Notes: generated by a model not told the origin, from the letters alone. DNA of 64,000 nucleotides from Streptomyces sp. NBC_00670 (GCF_036226765.1 NZ_CP109017.1:5953001-6017000), one strand, 5' to 3'. Positions 50,591-58,793 are shown, counted from the stretch's first letter. A program made the numbers and translations.

Positions 50591-52043
50591 CTCCACCGTG
50601 CGCGCGCCGTTGCTCGTCGTCGGGGACGCGCTGCTCGACCGGGACGTCTCCGGGCGCGCCGAGCGGCTCGCCCCCGACGCCCCCGTCCCCGTCGTCGCCG
50701 ACGGCGAGGAACGGCTGCGCCCCGGCGGCGCCGCCCTCGCCGCCTACCTCGCCGCCCGCGACGGCCGCGAGGTCACCCTCGTCACCGCCCTCGGCGACGA
50801 CCCCGCCGCCCACGCCCTGCGCCGGCTCCTCGAACCCTGGCTCACCCTCGTCGCCCTGCCCACCACCGGCGCGCTCCCCGAGAAGACCCGCGTGCTGGCC
50901 CAGGGCCGCCCGCTGGTCCGCGTCGACCGCGGCACCGGCCGTGCCGCCGCCGCCACCGACGAGGCCCGCGCCGCAGTCCGCTCGGCCCGCGCGGTACTCG
51001 TCTCCGATTACGGGCGCGGCGCCGCCGACGTGCTGCGCGACGCCCTCACCGAACGGCCCCCCGCCGTCTGGGACCCGCACCCCCGCGGCGGCCCGCCCGT
51101 GCCCGGCACCCGCCTGGTCACGCCGGCCGCCGCCGAGGCCAAGGCCTTCACCGGGGACGGCGGAGCCCCCGCCCGCGACAACGACCTGCGCGCCACCGCC
51201 CACGGCGCCGCCGCCCTCGTACGGGACTGGCGGGTCGGCTCGGTCGCCGTCACCCTCGGCGCCCGCGGCGCCCTGCTGTCGTACGGCGACTTCCCGCTGC
51301 TCGTCCCGGCGCCCGAGGCGCACGGCGGCGACAGCTGCGGCGCGGGCGACCGGTTCGCCGCCACGGCCGCCGGGCTCCTCGCCGACGGCGCCGCCACCGA
51401 CGAGGCCGTCCAGGGCGCGGTCACCACGGCCTGCGCCTTCGTCGGCGCGGGCGGGGCGGGCGGGCTGCGGTGGGAGACGGCCGGTTCGAGGGCCCGTACG
51501 GCGGTCGGTGCGAAAACCGGTACGACTGGTGACGCCGACCCCGCCGCGGGCGACGCCGAGCGGCTCCTCGCGCACGTCCGCGCCACCGGCGGCACGGTCG
51601 TCGCCGCCGGCGGCTGCTTCGACCTGCTGCACGCCGGCCACGTCGGACTGCTCCAGGCGGCCCGGCGGATCGGCGACTGCCTCGTCGTCTGCGTCAACTC
51701 CGACGCCTCCGTGCGCCGCCGCAAGGGCGACGGCCGCCCCGTCAACCCTCTCGCGGACCGCGTCCGGGTGCTGCGCGCGCTGGAGTGCGTGGACGCCGTC
51801 GCCGTCTTCGACGAAGACACCCCCGAGGCCCTGCTCACCCGGCTCAAGCCCGACGTGTGGGTCAAGGGCGGCGACTACACCCACGCCGACCTTCCCGAGG
51901 CCGCGCTGCTCGACGGCTGGGGCGGGCAGACCGTGCTGCTCCCCTACCTCGACGGCCGCTCCAGCACCAGCCTCGCCGCCCGCGCGGCGGCCGCCGCGGC
52001 GGCGGGAGGAGCGGGCGGGAGCGACGGCGGACAGCGCGGCTGA
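50583..52043 (+). CDS. hldE: Bifunctional heptose-7-phosphate kinase / heptose-1-phosphate adenylyltransferase
   Basis: A 486-residue two-domain enzyme. Residues 5-305 form a PfkB-type kinase (RPGGAALAAYLAARDG, LVSDYGRGAADVL, and the catalytic GDSCGAGDRFAATAAG). Residues 340-470 form a nucleotidyltransferase with GGCFDLLHAGHVGLLQAAR (HxGH), NSDASVRRRKGDGRP and WVKGGDYT. It phosphorylates heptose 7-phosphate at C1 and, after GmhB, attaches AMP to give ADP-D-glycero-D-manno-heptose. All motifs are complete. A poly-Ala/Gly tail ends the protein. Confidence 0.94.
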   Translation: MADSTVRAPLLVVGDALLDRDVSGRAERLAPDAPVPVVADGEERLRPGGAALAAYLAARDGREVTLVTALGDDPAAHALRRLLEPWLTLVALPTTGALPEKTRVLAQGRPLVRVDRGTGRAAAATDEARAAVRSARAVLVSDYGRGAADVLRDALTERPPAVWDPHPRGGPPVPGTRLVTPAAAEAKAFTGDGGAPARDNDLRATAHGAAALVRDWRVGSVAVTLGARGALLSYGDFPLLVPAPEAHGGDSCGAGDRFAATAAGLLADGAATDEAVQGAVTTACAFVGAGGAGGLRWETAGSRARTAVGAKTGTTGDADPAAGDAERLLAHVRATGGTVVAAGGCFDLLHAGHVGLLQAARRIGDCLVVCVNSDASVRRRKGDGRPVNPLADRVRVLRALECVDAVAVFDEDTPEALLTRLKPDVWVKGGDYTHADLPEAALLDGWGGQTVLLPYLDGRSSTSLAARAAAAAAAGGAGGSDGGQRG

Positions 52044-52093
52044 CCCCGCCACCCACCCCCACTCACCACCCCCGACCCCCGGAGCCCCGCCCC

Positions 52094-53089
52094 ATGACCC
52101 AGCGCACCGCCCCGCCGCCCCCCGCCGCTCCCCGCCGTCCCCGCCTCCTCGTGCTGCGGGCGCTGGGCCTCGGGGACCTGCTCGCCGGGGTGCCCGCGCT
52201 GCGCGCGCTGCGCCGGGCCTTCCCGGAGCACGAGACCGTGCTGGCCGCGCCCGCGGACCTGGCCCCCCTCGCCGCGGCGAGCGGCGCCGTCGACCGGCTG
52301 CTGCCCGCCGCCGCCCCGGGGCGGGCCGTCCCCACCGCCCTCGACTGGACCGGGCCGCCCCCCGACCTCGCCGTCGACCTGCACGGCAAGGGCCCCGAGA
52401 GCCTGCGTCCGCTCCGGGCGCTGCACCCCCGCCGGGTCCTCGCCTTCGCGGCCCCGGACGGCCCGCCCTGGTACGCCGAGGAGCACGAACGCGCCCGCTG
52501 GTGCCGGCTGCTCACCTCCTACGGCATCCCCGCCGACCCCGCCGACCTGCGGCTCCCCCCGCCGGACGCGCCCTCCCCGGCGCCCGGCGCGGTCGTCCTG
52601 CACCCCGGCGCCGGGGCCCCCTCCCGCTGCTGGCCCGTCGACCGGTACGCCGCCGTCGCCGCCGGGCTCCGCGCCAGGGGCCGGCGGGTGGTCGTCACCG
52701 CCGGACCGGGGGAGGAGGAGCTGGCGGCCGGACTGGCCCGGCGCGCGGACATGCCCGCCGAGGACGTCCTCACCGGCGGCCTGCCGCTCGCGGGGCTCGC
52801 CGCGCTCGTCGCCGGCGCGGACGCCGTCGTCAGCGGCGACACCGGGCTCGCGCATCTGGCCGTCGCGTACGGCACCCCGTCCGTCACCCTCTTCGGACCC
52901 GTCCCGCCCAGCCAGTGGGGCCCGCCCCCGCACCCCCGCCACCGCGCCCTGTGGCACCCCGGCCCGCCGGGCGACCCGCACGCCCCCACCCCCGACCCGG
53001 CACTCCTCCGCATCACCCCGGACGAGGTGCTCGACGCCCTCCGCCGGCTGCCGGCCGCCGACCCCGCCCCCCTCCCAGCCTCCCGGTGA
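52094..53089 (+). CDS. Family 9 glycosyltransferase (heptosyltransferase-like)
   Basis: A 331-residue GT-B enzyme, second GT9 of the cluster. LLVLRALGLGDLLAGVPALRAL is the N-terminal motif; VVLHPGAGAPSRCWPVDRYAAV and AVVSGDTGLAHLAVAYGTPSVTLFGP are the donor-side motifs. Compared with the other GT9 (45969-47033) the core motifs are shared but the flanks differ, so it is an older paralogue and likely adds a second heptose or a different sugar. Fifty bases follow the hldE stop and five precede the next gene. Confidence 0.9.
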   Translation: MTQRTAPPPPAAPRRPRLLVLRALGLGDLLAGVPALRALRRAFPEHETVLAAPADLAPLAAASGAVDRLLPAAAPGRAVPTALDWTGPPPDLAVDLHGKGPESLRPLRALHPRRVLAFAAPDGPPWYAEEHERARWCRLLTSYGIPADPADLRLPPPDAPSPAPGAVVLHPGAGAPSRCWPVDRYAAVAAGLRARGRRVVVTAGPGEEELAAGLARRADMPAEDVLTGGLPLAGLAALVAGADAVVSGDTGLAHLAVAYGTPSVTLFGPVPPSQWGPPPHPRHRALWHPGPPGDPHAPTPDPALLRITPDEVLDALRRLPAADPAPLPASR

Positions 53090-53094
53090 CCCCC

Positions 53095-53982
53095 ATGACC
53101 CGCGCCCCCGCCGTCGGCATCGCCCTCGCCACCCGCGACCGTGCCGACACCCTCGCCACCACCCTCGAACACCTGCTCGCGCTCCCGGAACGGCCGCCCG
53201 TCGTCGTCGCCGACAACGGCTCCACCGACGGCACCCGCGCGATGCTCGCCCGCCGCTTCCCCGAGGTCCGCGTCCTCGCCCTCCCCGCCAATCGGGGCGC
53301 CCTCGCCCGCACCGACGCCGTACGCGCCCTCGACACCCCCTACGTGGCGTTCAGCGACGACGATTCCTGGTGGGAGCCCGGCGCCCTCGCCACCGCCGCC
53401 CGGCTGCTCGACGCCCACCCCCGGCTCGGACTGCTCTCCGCCCGCACCCTGGTCGGTCCCGCGAACGCGCCCGACCCGCTCAACGCCGTCCTCGCCGGCT
53501 CCCCGCTCGGCACGGACCCCGACCTGCCCGGCACCCGCGTCCTCGGCTTCCTCGGCTGTGCCGCCGTCGCCCGCCGCACCGCCTACCTCGACGCGGGCGG
53601 CTACCACCCGCTGTTGTTCTTCGGCGCCGAGGAGACCCTGCTCGCCTACGACCTCGCCGCCCGCGGCTGGGGCGTCACCCACTGCCCCGAGGTGGTCGCC
53701 CACCACCACCCGGCGGTCTCGGACCGCCCGCACCGCTCCGCCGTCGTCCGCCGCAACGAACTGCTCACCGCCTGGCTGCGCCGCCCCCTGCCCCACGCCG
53801 CCGGCCGCACCCGGCGGCTGGCCGCCGACGCCCGCCACGACCCCGTCGCCCGCCGCGCGCTGCGCGAGGCGCTGGTGCGGCTGCCGGCCGCGCTGCGGCA
53901 GCGCCGACCGCTGCCGCCGGAGGTGGAACGGGCCGTCCGCCTGCTGGAGCGGGCCCCCGCGCGGCAGGAGGAGCCGGTATGA
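53095..53982 (+). CDS. Family 2 glycosyltransferase (tandem copy 1)
   Basis: A 295-residue GT-A enzyme. VGIALATRDRADTLATTLEHLL starts the fold; VVVADNGSTDGTRAML is the donor motif, TPYVAFSDDDSWWEPGALA the DxD region, LLFFGAEETLLAYDLAARG the acceptor-side acidic motif. It shares these blocks closely with the next gene, so the two came from a tandem duplication. Its stop overlaps the next start by four bases. Substrate unknown. Confidence 0.9.
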   Translation: MTRAPAVGIALATRDRADTLATTLEHLLALPERPPVVVADNGSTDGTRAMLARRFPEVRVLALPANRGALARTDAVRALDTPYVAFSDDDSWWEPGALATAARLLDAHPRLGLLSARTLVGPANAPDPLNAVLAGSPLGTDPDLPGTRVLGFLGCAAVARRTAYLDAGGYHPLLFFGAEETLLAYDLAARGWGVTHCPEVVAHHHPAVSDRPHRSAVVRRNELLTAWLRRPLPHAAGRTRRLAADARHDPVARRALREALVRLPAALRQRRPLPPEVERAVRLLERAPARQEEPV

Positions 53983-54905
53983 CGGACCACGAGCGCGCCG
54001 TGAGCGAAAACGAGGACGACCGTACGACCGTCGTCGTCATCACGCACAACCGGCGGGCCGAACTCCTGCGCACGCTGGAGAAGTTGGCCGCGCTGCCGGA
54101 GGCGCCGCCGGTGATCGTCACCGACAACGGCTCCACCGACGGCACGGCGGAGGCGGTCGCCGAGCGGCACCCCTGGGTGACGCTGCTGCGGCCCGGCCGC
54201 AACCTCGGCGCGGTGGGCCGCAACCTGGCCGTGGAGCGGGTGCGGACCCCGTACGTGGCGTTCTGCGACGACGACTCCTGGTGGGAGCCGGGGGCGCTGG
54301 CCGCGGCGGCCGATCTGCTCGACCGGCACGCGCGGCTCGCCGCCGTCACCGCACGGATCCTGGTGGAACCGGCGGGCACCGAGGACCCCATCGTCGCCGA
54401 GCTGCGCGACTCGCCGATCCCCGGGCCCGAGTGGCTGCCCGGGCCCGCGCTCGGGTCCTTCCTCGCGGCGGCGACCGTGCTGCGGGCGGACGCGTTCCGG
54501 GCGGTCGGAGGGTTCTCGCCCCGGTTGTGGCTGGGCGGGGAGGAGGAACTGCTGGCGGCGGACCTGGCGGCGGCGGGGTGGTGGCTGGCGTACGCGGAGG
54601 AGCTGACGATCCACCATGCGCCGTCGGTGGCGCGGGACGCCGCGTTGCGGCGGGCGCACGGGATCCGGAACACGCTGTGGTTCTCGTGGTTGCGGAGGCC
54701 GGTGGGGGTGGCGTTGCGGCGGACGGTGCACATGGTGCGGACGGTGCCGTGGGATGTGACGTCGGTGCGGGGGTTCGCGTGGGCGGTGGCGGGGGTGCCG
54801 TGGGTGGTGCGGGAGCGGAGGGTGGTGCCCCCGGAGGTGGAATCCAGGCTGCGCCTGCTGGACGAGGCCCAGCGCCGCTCGAAGGCGCGCCGGTACGGTC
54901 CCTGA
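53979..54905 (+). CDS. Family 2 glycosyltransferase (tandem copy 2)
   Basis: A 308-residue GT-A enzyme. VVVITHNRRAELLRTLEKLAAL opens the fold; VIVTDNGSTDGTAEAV, TPYVAFCDDDSWWEPGALA and LWLGGEEELLAADLAAAGW match the equivalent blocks of the upstream gene. The C-terminal 90 residues are basic and aromatic (GIRNTLWFSWLRRPVGVALRRT) and may sit on the membrane. Last gene of the coupled glycan cluster. Its 3' half uses more G than C at third positions than the 5' half, perhaps a sign of a mixed origin. Confidence 0.9.
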   Translation: MTDHERAVSENEDDRTTVVVITHNRRAELLRTLEKLAALPEAPPVIVTDNGSTDGTAEAVAERHPWVTLLRPGRNLGAVGRNLAVERVRTPYVAFCDDDSWWEPGALAAAADLLDRHARLAAVTARILVEPAGTEDPIVAELRDSPIPGPEWLPGPALGSFLAAATVLRADAFRAVGGFSPRLWLGGEEELLAADLAAAGWWLAYAEELTIHHAPSVARDAALRRAHGIRNTLWFSWLRRPVGVALRRTVHMVRTVPWDVTSVRGFAWAVAGVPWVVRERRVVPPEVESRLRLLDEAQRRSKARRYGP

Positions 54906-55296
54906 CCGCCGGGGAGTTTCCTCGCCCCCGCCGCCCCCTCCTGAACGTGGGGGGCTCCGCCCCCGGGCCCCCCGGGGAGGGTGGGGGAGCCGGGGGCGGG
55001 TGGGGAAGACCGTGGGAGAGCTCGGGTGGCGGGGTGCGTGGGCGGGTGCGGGTGGGACGTGGCCGGTCGCGCAGTTCCCCGCGCCCCTTGAAGCGCGGGC
55101 TGTACCGCTCTGCGGCTCCGCCGCGCGGGGGCGAGCGGGGCTGTGTCGATGTGCGGCTGCGCAGGGCGGGCGCGGGGAGTCCCCCTGCGCCGGCGGGGGC
55201 GAGGAGTCCTCGGTCACCGGACCTTCACCTCGTCCGCCCCATCCCCGCGTATCCCCGGGGCACCCGCCCACGCGAACCGCATGAAAAGGGGCCCCC
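54906..55296. other. 391-bp intergenic region with a copy of the GCGCAGTTCCCC element
   Basis: No coding sequence I can support. It holds runs of GGGGGCTCCGCCCCC-type palindromes just behind the last glycosyltransferase gene and one copy of the dispersed element at 55061-55093. Both are usual at transcript ends in this window. Confidence 0.6.
55061..55093 (+). repeat. Single copy of the dispersed GCGCAGTTCCCCGCGCCCC element
   Basis: The 20-base core CGCGCAGTTCCCCGCGCCCC is identical to the core of the 82-bp array at 21579-22075 and, reversed, to the copy at 62801-62823. Confidence 0.85.
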
Positions 55297-55509
55297 GTGT
55301 TCGTCGTCGTCGCCGTCCTGCTGCTCCCCCTCGCCGGAGTCACACTCGCCGCCCTCTCCTGGTGGGAGGAACGGCTCTTCACCACCCCCGAGACACCCCG
55401 CCACGCCCGTGCGCCGCACAGCCGCCGCCGTCACCACCTCCGGCTGATCCCCGGCGGCCGCACCACCCCCGCCGACACCACCCCGACGGAACAGCGCGAC
55501 GCCGCCTGA
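55297..55509 (+). CDS. Small single-helix membrane protein
   Basis: A 70-residue protein. An N-terminal hydrophobic helix (FVVVAVLLLPLAGVTLAALSWW) is followed by a basic, His/Arg-rich cytoplasmic tail (HARAPHSRRRHHLRL). GTG 55297 has AAGGGG at good spacing, and a terminator overlaps its stop codon, which supports a real gene. No known family. Confidence 0.65.
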   Translation: MFVVVAVLLLPLAGVTLAALSWWEERLFTTPETPRHARAPHSRRRHHLRLIPGGRTTPADTTPTEQRDAA

Positions 55510-55531
55510 GGCACAAGCCTCGGGCGGCGTC
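55498..55531. terminator. Bidirectional terminator between two convergent small genes
   Basis: GACGCCGCC and GGCGGCGTC, extended inwards by TGAGGC/GCCTCG (one T-G pair), make a 15-bp stem with an ACAA loop. The TGA of the small membrane-protein gene lies in the stem; the minus-strand DUF3618 gene ends 27 bases away. Confidence 0.8.
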
Positions 55532-55557
55532 ACACCCACCACGGTCGGGCTCGGCGC

Positions 55558-55839
55558 TCAGCGCCGACGCACCCTCCGCACCACCAGAACCCCCACCCCC
55601 ACGACCACCACGGCGCCCACGGCCACCGCCGCCCCCACCACCGGCACCCCCGCCGCCCGCTCCCGCACCGCCGCCGCCTTCTCCCGCGCCCTGGCCTTCA
55701 CATCCGTCTTCGCGGCCAGCTCCTCCACCGTGCGGCCCAGCTCCTCACGGGTGTGCGCGATCTGCGCGCGCAGCTCCTCCTTGGTGGCGGGGGTGCCCCC
55801 ACCGGGCCCGGACGGACTCCGTTCAGCCATCGATGCCAT
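55558..55839 (-). CDS. DUF3618 membrane protein
   Basis: A 93-residue protein. The DUF3618 signature (TKEELRAQIAHTREELGRTVEELAAKTDVKARAREKAA) covers residues 18-58; a C-terminal helix (VVGAAVAVGAVVVVGVGVLVV) anchors it to the membrane, followed by a basic tail. ATG 55839 has AGGAAGG at eight bases; longer starts (55845, 55866) are possible. It lies 27 bases behind the YihY/BrkB gene and is probably in its transcript; the two families often go together in actinomycetes. Confidence 0.88.
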   Translation of the reverse strand: MASMAERSPSGPGGGTPATKEELRAQIAHTREELGRTVEELAAKTDVKARAREKAAAVRERAAGVPVVGAAVAVGAVVVVGVGVLVVRRVRRR

Positions 55840-55866
55840 CGACATGTCCTTCCTCGTAGCGGTCAC

Positions 55867-56979
55867 TCACTCGTTCTCCAGGCGACGCTTGTCCTGCTCG
55901 TCCCACGCCCGCGTGTCCCGCGGTTCCGCGTACGGCTCCTCGTCCGGCGGCAAGCCGCCCGCCACCGCCCGCTGCCGTGCGGTCTCCGCGTCGAACTCCA
56001 GGCCCAGCAGGATCGCCAGGTTGCTGATCCACAGCCACACCAGGAAGACGATGACGCCGGCCATGGTCCCGTACGTCTTGTTGTACGAGCCGAAGTTGGC
56101 GACGTAGAACGCGAACCCGGCGGAGGCGACGAGCCAGATCAGCAGCGCGAGCGCACTGCCGGGGGTGATCCACCGGAAGCCGCGGACCTTCGCGTTGGGC
56201 GTGGCCCAGTACAGGATCGCGATCATGATCGTCACCAGGACCACCAGCACCGGCCACTTCGCGATGGACCACACCGTCAGCGCCGTGTCACCGAGCCCGA
56301 GGGCGTCACCGGCCCGCTTGGCGATGCCGCCGGTGAACACCACGATGCAGGAGCTGATGACGGCCAGCACCATCAGCACCACCGTCACCCCGAGCCGCAG
56401 CGGCAGCACCTTCCACACCGGCCGGCCCTCGGGCATGTCGTACACCGCGTTGGCCGTACGGATGAACGCGGCGATGTAGCCCGACGCCGACCACAGCGCC
56501 AGGACGATGCCGACCACCGCCATGATCGAGCCGATGCCGCCGCTGCCCTGCAACTGGTGCACCGCGTTGGTGACGATGTCCCCGACCGAACCGGGGGCGA
56601 GGTCGTTGACCTGGTCCAGCAGTTTGTCGGTGGTCGACTTCCCCGTCATGCCGAGTATCGAGACCAGGACCAGCAGCGCGGGGAACAGGGCCAGCACCCC
56701 GTAGTAGGTGAGCGCGGCGGCGCGGTCGGTCAGCTCGTCGTCCTGGAACTCGCGCAGGGTGCCCTTGAGCACCGCCTTCCAGGAGCGCGCGGGCAGCTCG
56801 GTCGGCGTGTCCGGGGCACGGCGCTCCACGTCCGGGTCCGGACCGTACCGCTGTGCCCCGCCCTCGCCCCCGCCGTCCGGGTCCGCGCCCGCGGCAGCGC
56901 CCGCGTCGGCGTCCGCACGCGCGTCGGCGTCGGCGTCCGCGTTCTGGTGCCTGTGTCCTAGTTTCGATAGCCGAGACAT
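55867..56979 (-). CDS. YihY/BrkB-family membrane protein
   Basis: A 370-residue protein with six membrane helices. The N-terminal 75 residues are low in complexity, with Ala-Asp dipeptides (NADADADARADADAG) coded by a repetitive DNA stretch. The family core begins at FQDDELTDRAAALTYYGVLALFPALLVLVS and ends with AGVIVFLVWLWISNLAILLGLEFDAE. The family was once called ribonuclease BN, wrongly; the true function is unknown, transport being the common guess. ATG 56979 is chosen; ATG 57033 is possible and neither has a good ribosome site. Confidence 0.9.
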   Translation of the reverse strand: MSRLSKLGHRHQNADADADARADADAGAAAGADPDGGGEGGAQRYGPDPDVERRAPDTPTELPARSWKAVLKGTLREFQDDELTDRAAALTYYGVLALFPALLVLVSILGMTGKSTTDKLLDQVNDLAPGSVGDIVTNAVHQLQGSGGIGSIMAVVGIVLALWSASGYIAAFIRTANAVYDMPEGRPVWKVLPLRLGVTVVLMVLAVISSCIVVFTGGIAKRAGDALGLGDTALTVWSIAKWPVLVVLVTIMIAILYWATPNAKVRGFRWITPGSALALLIWLVASAGFAFYVANFGSYNKTYGTMAGVIVFLVWLWISNLAILLGLEFDAETARQRAVAGGLPPDEEPYAEPRDTRAWDEQDKRRLENE

Positions 56980-57122
56980 ACGGTGCGGGTATCCCCGACG
57001 GGCCCGATCACGCTCCGCGCCCTGCACGGCCATGCGTCCCGGTACGGACCGTTTGGCACCGGGGCGCCGGGAAACCCGGACGGGGCGAAACGATCTGGCC
57101 CAGCCGACCGGACGGAGATGCC

Positions 57123-57299
57123 ATGGACGAGCAGGTCACCCCCTCCCAGGCGGAGGGCGAGCGGGACGACGAGGACGGCGCGGACGGCGCGGACGGCGCC
57201 ACGGCCACCGGCCGCGCGGACACCCCGCACCCGACGCCCTCGCAGGCCGAGGGGGAGCGCGACGACGAGGACGGTCCGGAGGGGCTCAACGGGCCCTGA
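57123..57299 (+). CDS. Small acidic protein with a 14-residue internal duplication
   Basis: A 58-residue, highly acidic, unfolded-looking protein. TPSQAEGERDDEDG occurs twice without any amino-acid change (coded at 57138-57179 and 57234-57275), while six of its 14 codons differ, all at synonymous third positions. That pattern means selection on the protein, so the gene is real. GGAGATGCC lies before the ATG. No known family. Divergent from YihY/BrkB. Confidence 0.7.
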   Translation: MDEQVTPSQAEGERDDEDGADGADGATATGRADTPHPTPSQAEGERDDEDGPEGLNGP

Positions 57300-57380
57300 C
57301 CGGCAGGAGCCCAACGGGTTCTGGTCCGCAGGAGCTCAACGGGTCCTGTCCGGCCCAGTTCAACGGGTCCTGTCCGGCCC
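57287..57380. repeat. Four tandem ~25-bp repeats between convergent genes
   Basis: CAACGGGYYCTG units begin at 57287, 57312, 57337 and 57361, a period of 25, 25 and 24 bases. Units 3 and 4 share CAACGGGTCCTGTCCGGCCC exactly. The array spans the end of the small acidic gene, the gap, and the first codons read from the end of the TraR/DksA gene. Confidence 0.75.
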
Positions 57381-57728
57381 CCGGCCGCAGCGGACGCAGA
57401 CGTCGGCGTGCGGAACGGCGAGCAGCCGGTCGCGCGCGATCGGCTCGCCGCACACCGTGCACCGCCCGTACGCGGGGGTGCCGAGGCGGTCCAGCGCGGT
57501 GCGGGTCCGCTCCAGCAGGGTCCGCGCCCGTTCGGCGTCCGAGCGCAGACGGTCGGCGGCGGTCACCTTCGCGCCGAGATCGCCCGCGTCCAGATCGCAG
57601 TCCGTGTAGAGCGTGGCGGTCTGCGCGTCCACGGCCGCCAGCTCCGCGCGCAGCCCCTCCTCCTGCGCGGTGAGCCGGGCACGGAGGTCGTCGAGATCCC
57701 GGGCTGACAGTTCTTCTTCGGTCGGCAT
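57360..57728 (-). CDS. TraR/DksA-type zinc-finger protein
   Basis: A 122-residue protein. A coiled-coil part (about 5-85: ELSARDLDDLRARLTAQEEGLRAELAAVD) is followed by a C4 zinc finger (CTVCGEPIARDRLLAVPHADVCVRC). DksA-like proteins enter the RNA polymerase secondary channel and alter initiation; the acidic coiled-coil tip of true DksA (DxxDxA) reads DCDLDAGD here, so the action may be kept. ATG 57728 has GGAGCC upstream. Confidence 0.9.
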   Translation of the reverse strand: MPTEEELSARDLDDLRARLTAQEEGLRAELAAVDAQTATLYTDCDLDAGDLGAKVTAADRLRSDAERARTLLERTRTALDRLGTPAYGRCTVCGEPIARDRLLAVPHADVCVRCGRGPDRTR

Positions 57729-57771
57729 GACGGCTCCTCGTTCTCGACGCCTCCGGGTTCCCGCCGGGGCG

Positions 57772-57833
57772 CGGACCACACGCCGACGGACGGACGGACC
57801 ACACGCCGACGGGCAGGCGGACCACACGCCGAC
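57772..57833. repeat. Three 23-bp tandem repeats in a divergent promoter region
   Basis: CGGACCACACGCCGAC begins at 57772, 57795 and 57818, exactly 23 bases apart. The array lies between the TraR/DksA start (57728) and the pyruvyltransferase start (57852), so it could be an operator series. Confidence 0.8.
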
Positions 57834-57851
57834 GGACAACGGGAGCGCACT

Positions 57852-58793
57852 GTGCGACGAAGGATTCTGCTGGTCGGCTGGTTCAGCTTCGCGGACGGCG
57901 AGGCGACCGCGGGCGACGTCCTGGCCCTGCGCCGGGTGGAGGACGTCCTCGACCGGGCCGGCCTCGCCCACGACGCGGTCTGGAGCCCCGGCTTCCGCCC
58001 CGGGGGGCTGCACTTCGACGCCGTCCGGCCGGGGGACTACACGCATCTGGTTTTCCTGTGCGGGCCGCTGCACGGGCCGCAGGTGGCGGCGCTGCACGAG
58101 CGGTTCCCCGGGTGCGTACGGATCGCGGTGGGCGTCTCCGTGGTCGACCCCGGCAGCGCGGCGGTCACCGGGTTCCACCGGGTGCTGCCCCGGGACGCGC
58201 CCTCCCGCGAACCGGTGCGGGACCTCGCCGCGGGCGCGCCGCAGATGTCCTCCGCGCCGGTGGCCGGGGTGGTCCTGACCCACGGGCAGGGCGAGTACGG
58301 GGGACGCCGACGGCACGACGAGGTCGCGGACGTGCTCACGCGCTGGCTCGGCGGCAAGGACTGCGCGCGGCTGCCGCTGGAGACCCGGCTGGACGCCCAC
58401 GACTGGCGGCTGGCCGCGACGGCGGGTCAACTCCAGTCCGTGATCAGCCGGTTGGACGTGGTGGTGACCGACCGGCTGCACGGCATGGTGCTGGCGCTGC
58501 GGGCCGGGGTGCCCGCGCTGGCCGTCGACCCGGTCGAGGGCGGCGCGAAGGTGACCGCCCAGGCCCACGCCTGCGGCTGGCCCGCGGTGGTCGGCGCCGA
58601 ACGGCTGGACGTACGGCGCCTCGAGCACTGGTGGGACTGGTGTCTGACGTCGGGACGGGCGGCGGCCAGGCAGGTGCGGGAGGAGTTCCGCGGGGCGGCC
58701 GGGGCGGGTGTGACGACCGGTGCGGGGGACGGTACGGCGGGGCTGCTCGCGGCCCTTCGCACACGGGAGTCGGGGGCCCCGCGCGGTGGTTAG
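57852..58793 (+). CDS. Polysaccharide pyruvyltransferase-family protein
   Basis: A 313-residue GT-B-like protein that in known cases adds a pyruvate ketal from phosphoenolpyruvate to a sugar. ILLVGWFSFADGEATAGDVLALRR starts the first domain; RLDVVVTDRLHGMVLALRAGVPALAVD (about 200-226) is the typical DRxHG motif of the family. GTG 57852 has GGGAG upstream. It stands apart from the main glycan cluster by 3 kb but could modify the same polymer. Confidence 0.85.
   Translation: MRRRILLVGWFSFADGEATAGDVLALRRVEDVLDRAGLAHDAVWSPGFRPGGLHFDAVRPGDYTHLVFLCGPLHGPQVAALHERFPGCVRIAVGVSVVDPGSAAVTGFHRVLPRDAPSREPVRDLAAGAPQMSSAPVAGVVLTHGQGEYGGRRRHDEVADVLTRWLGGKDCARLPLETRLDAHDWRLAATAGQLQSVISRLDVVVTDRLHGMVLALRAGVPALAVDPVEGGAKVTAQAHACGWPAVVGAERLDVRRLEHWWDWCLTSGRAAARQVREEFRGAAGAGVTTGAGDGTAGLLAALRTRESGAPRGG

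Noticed and set aside
57852..58793. Pyruvyltransferase gene as part of the glycan operon
   Set aside because: Three kilobases and several genes in both directions separate it; only a functional link can be suggested.
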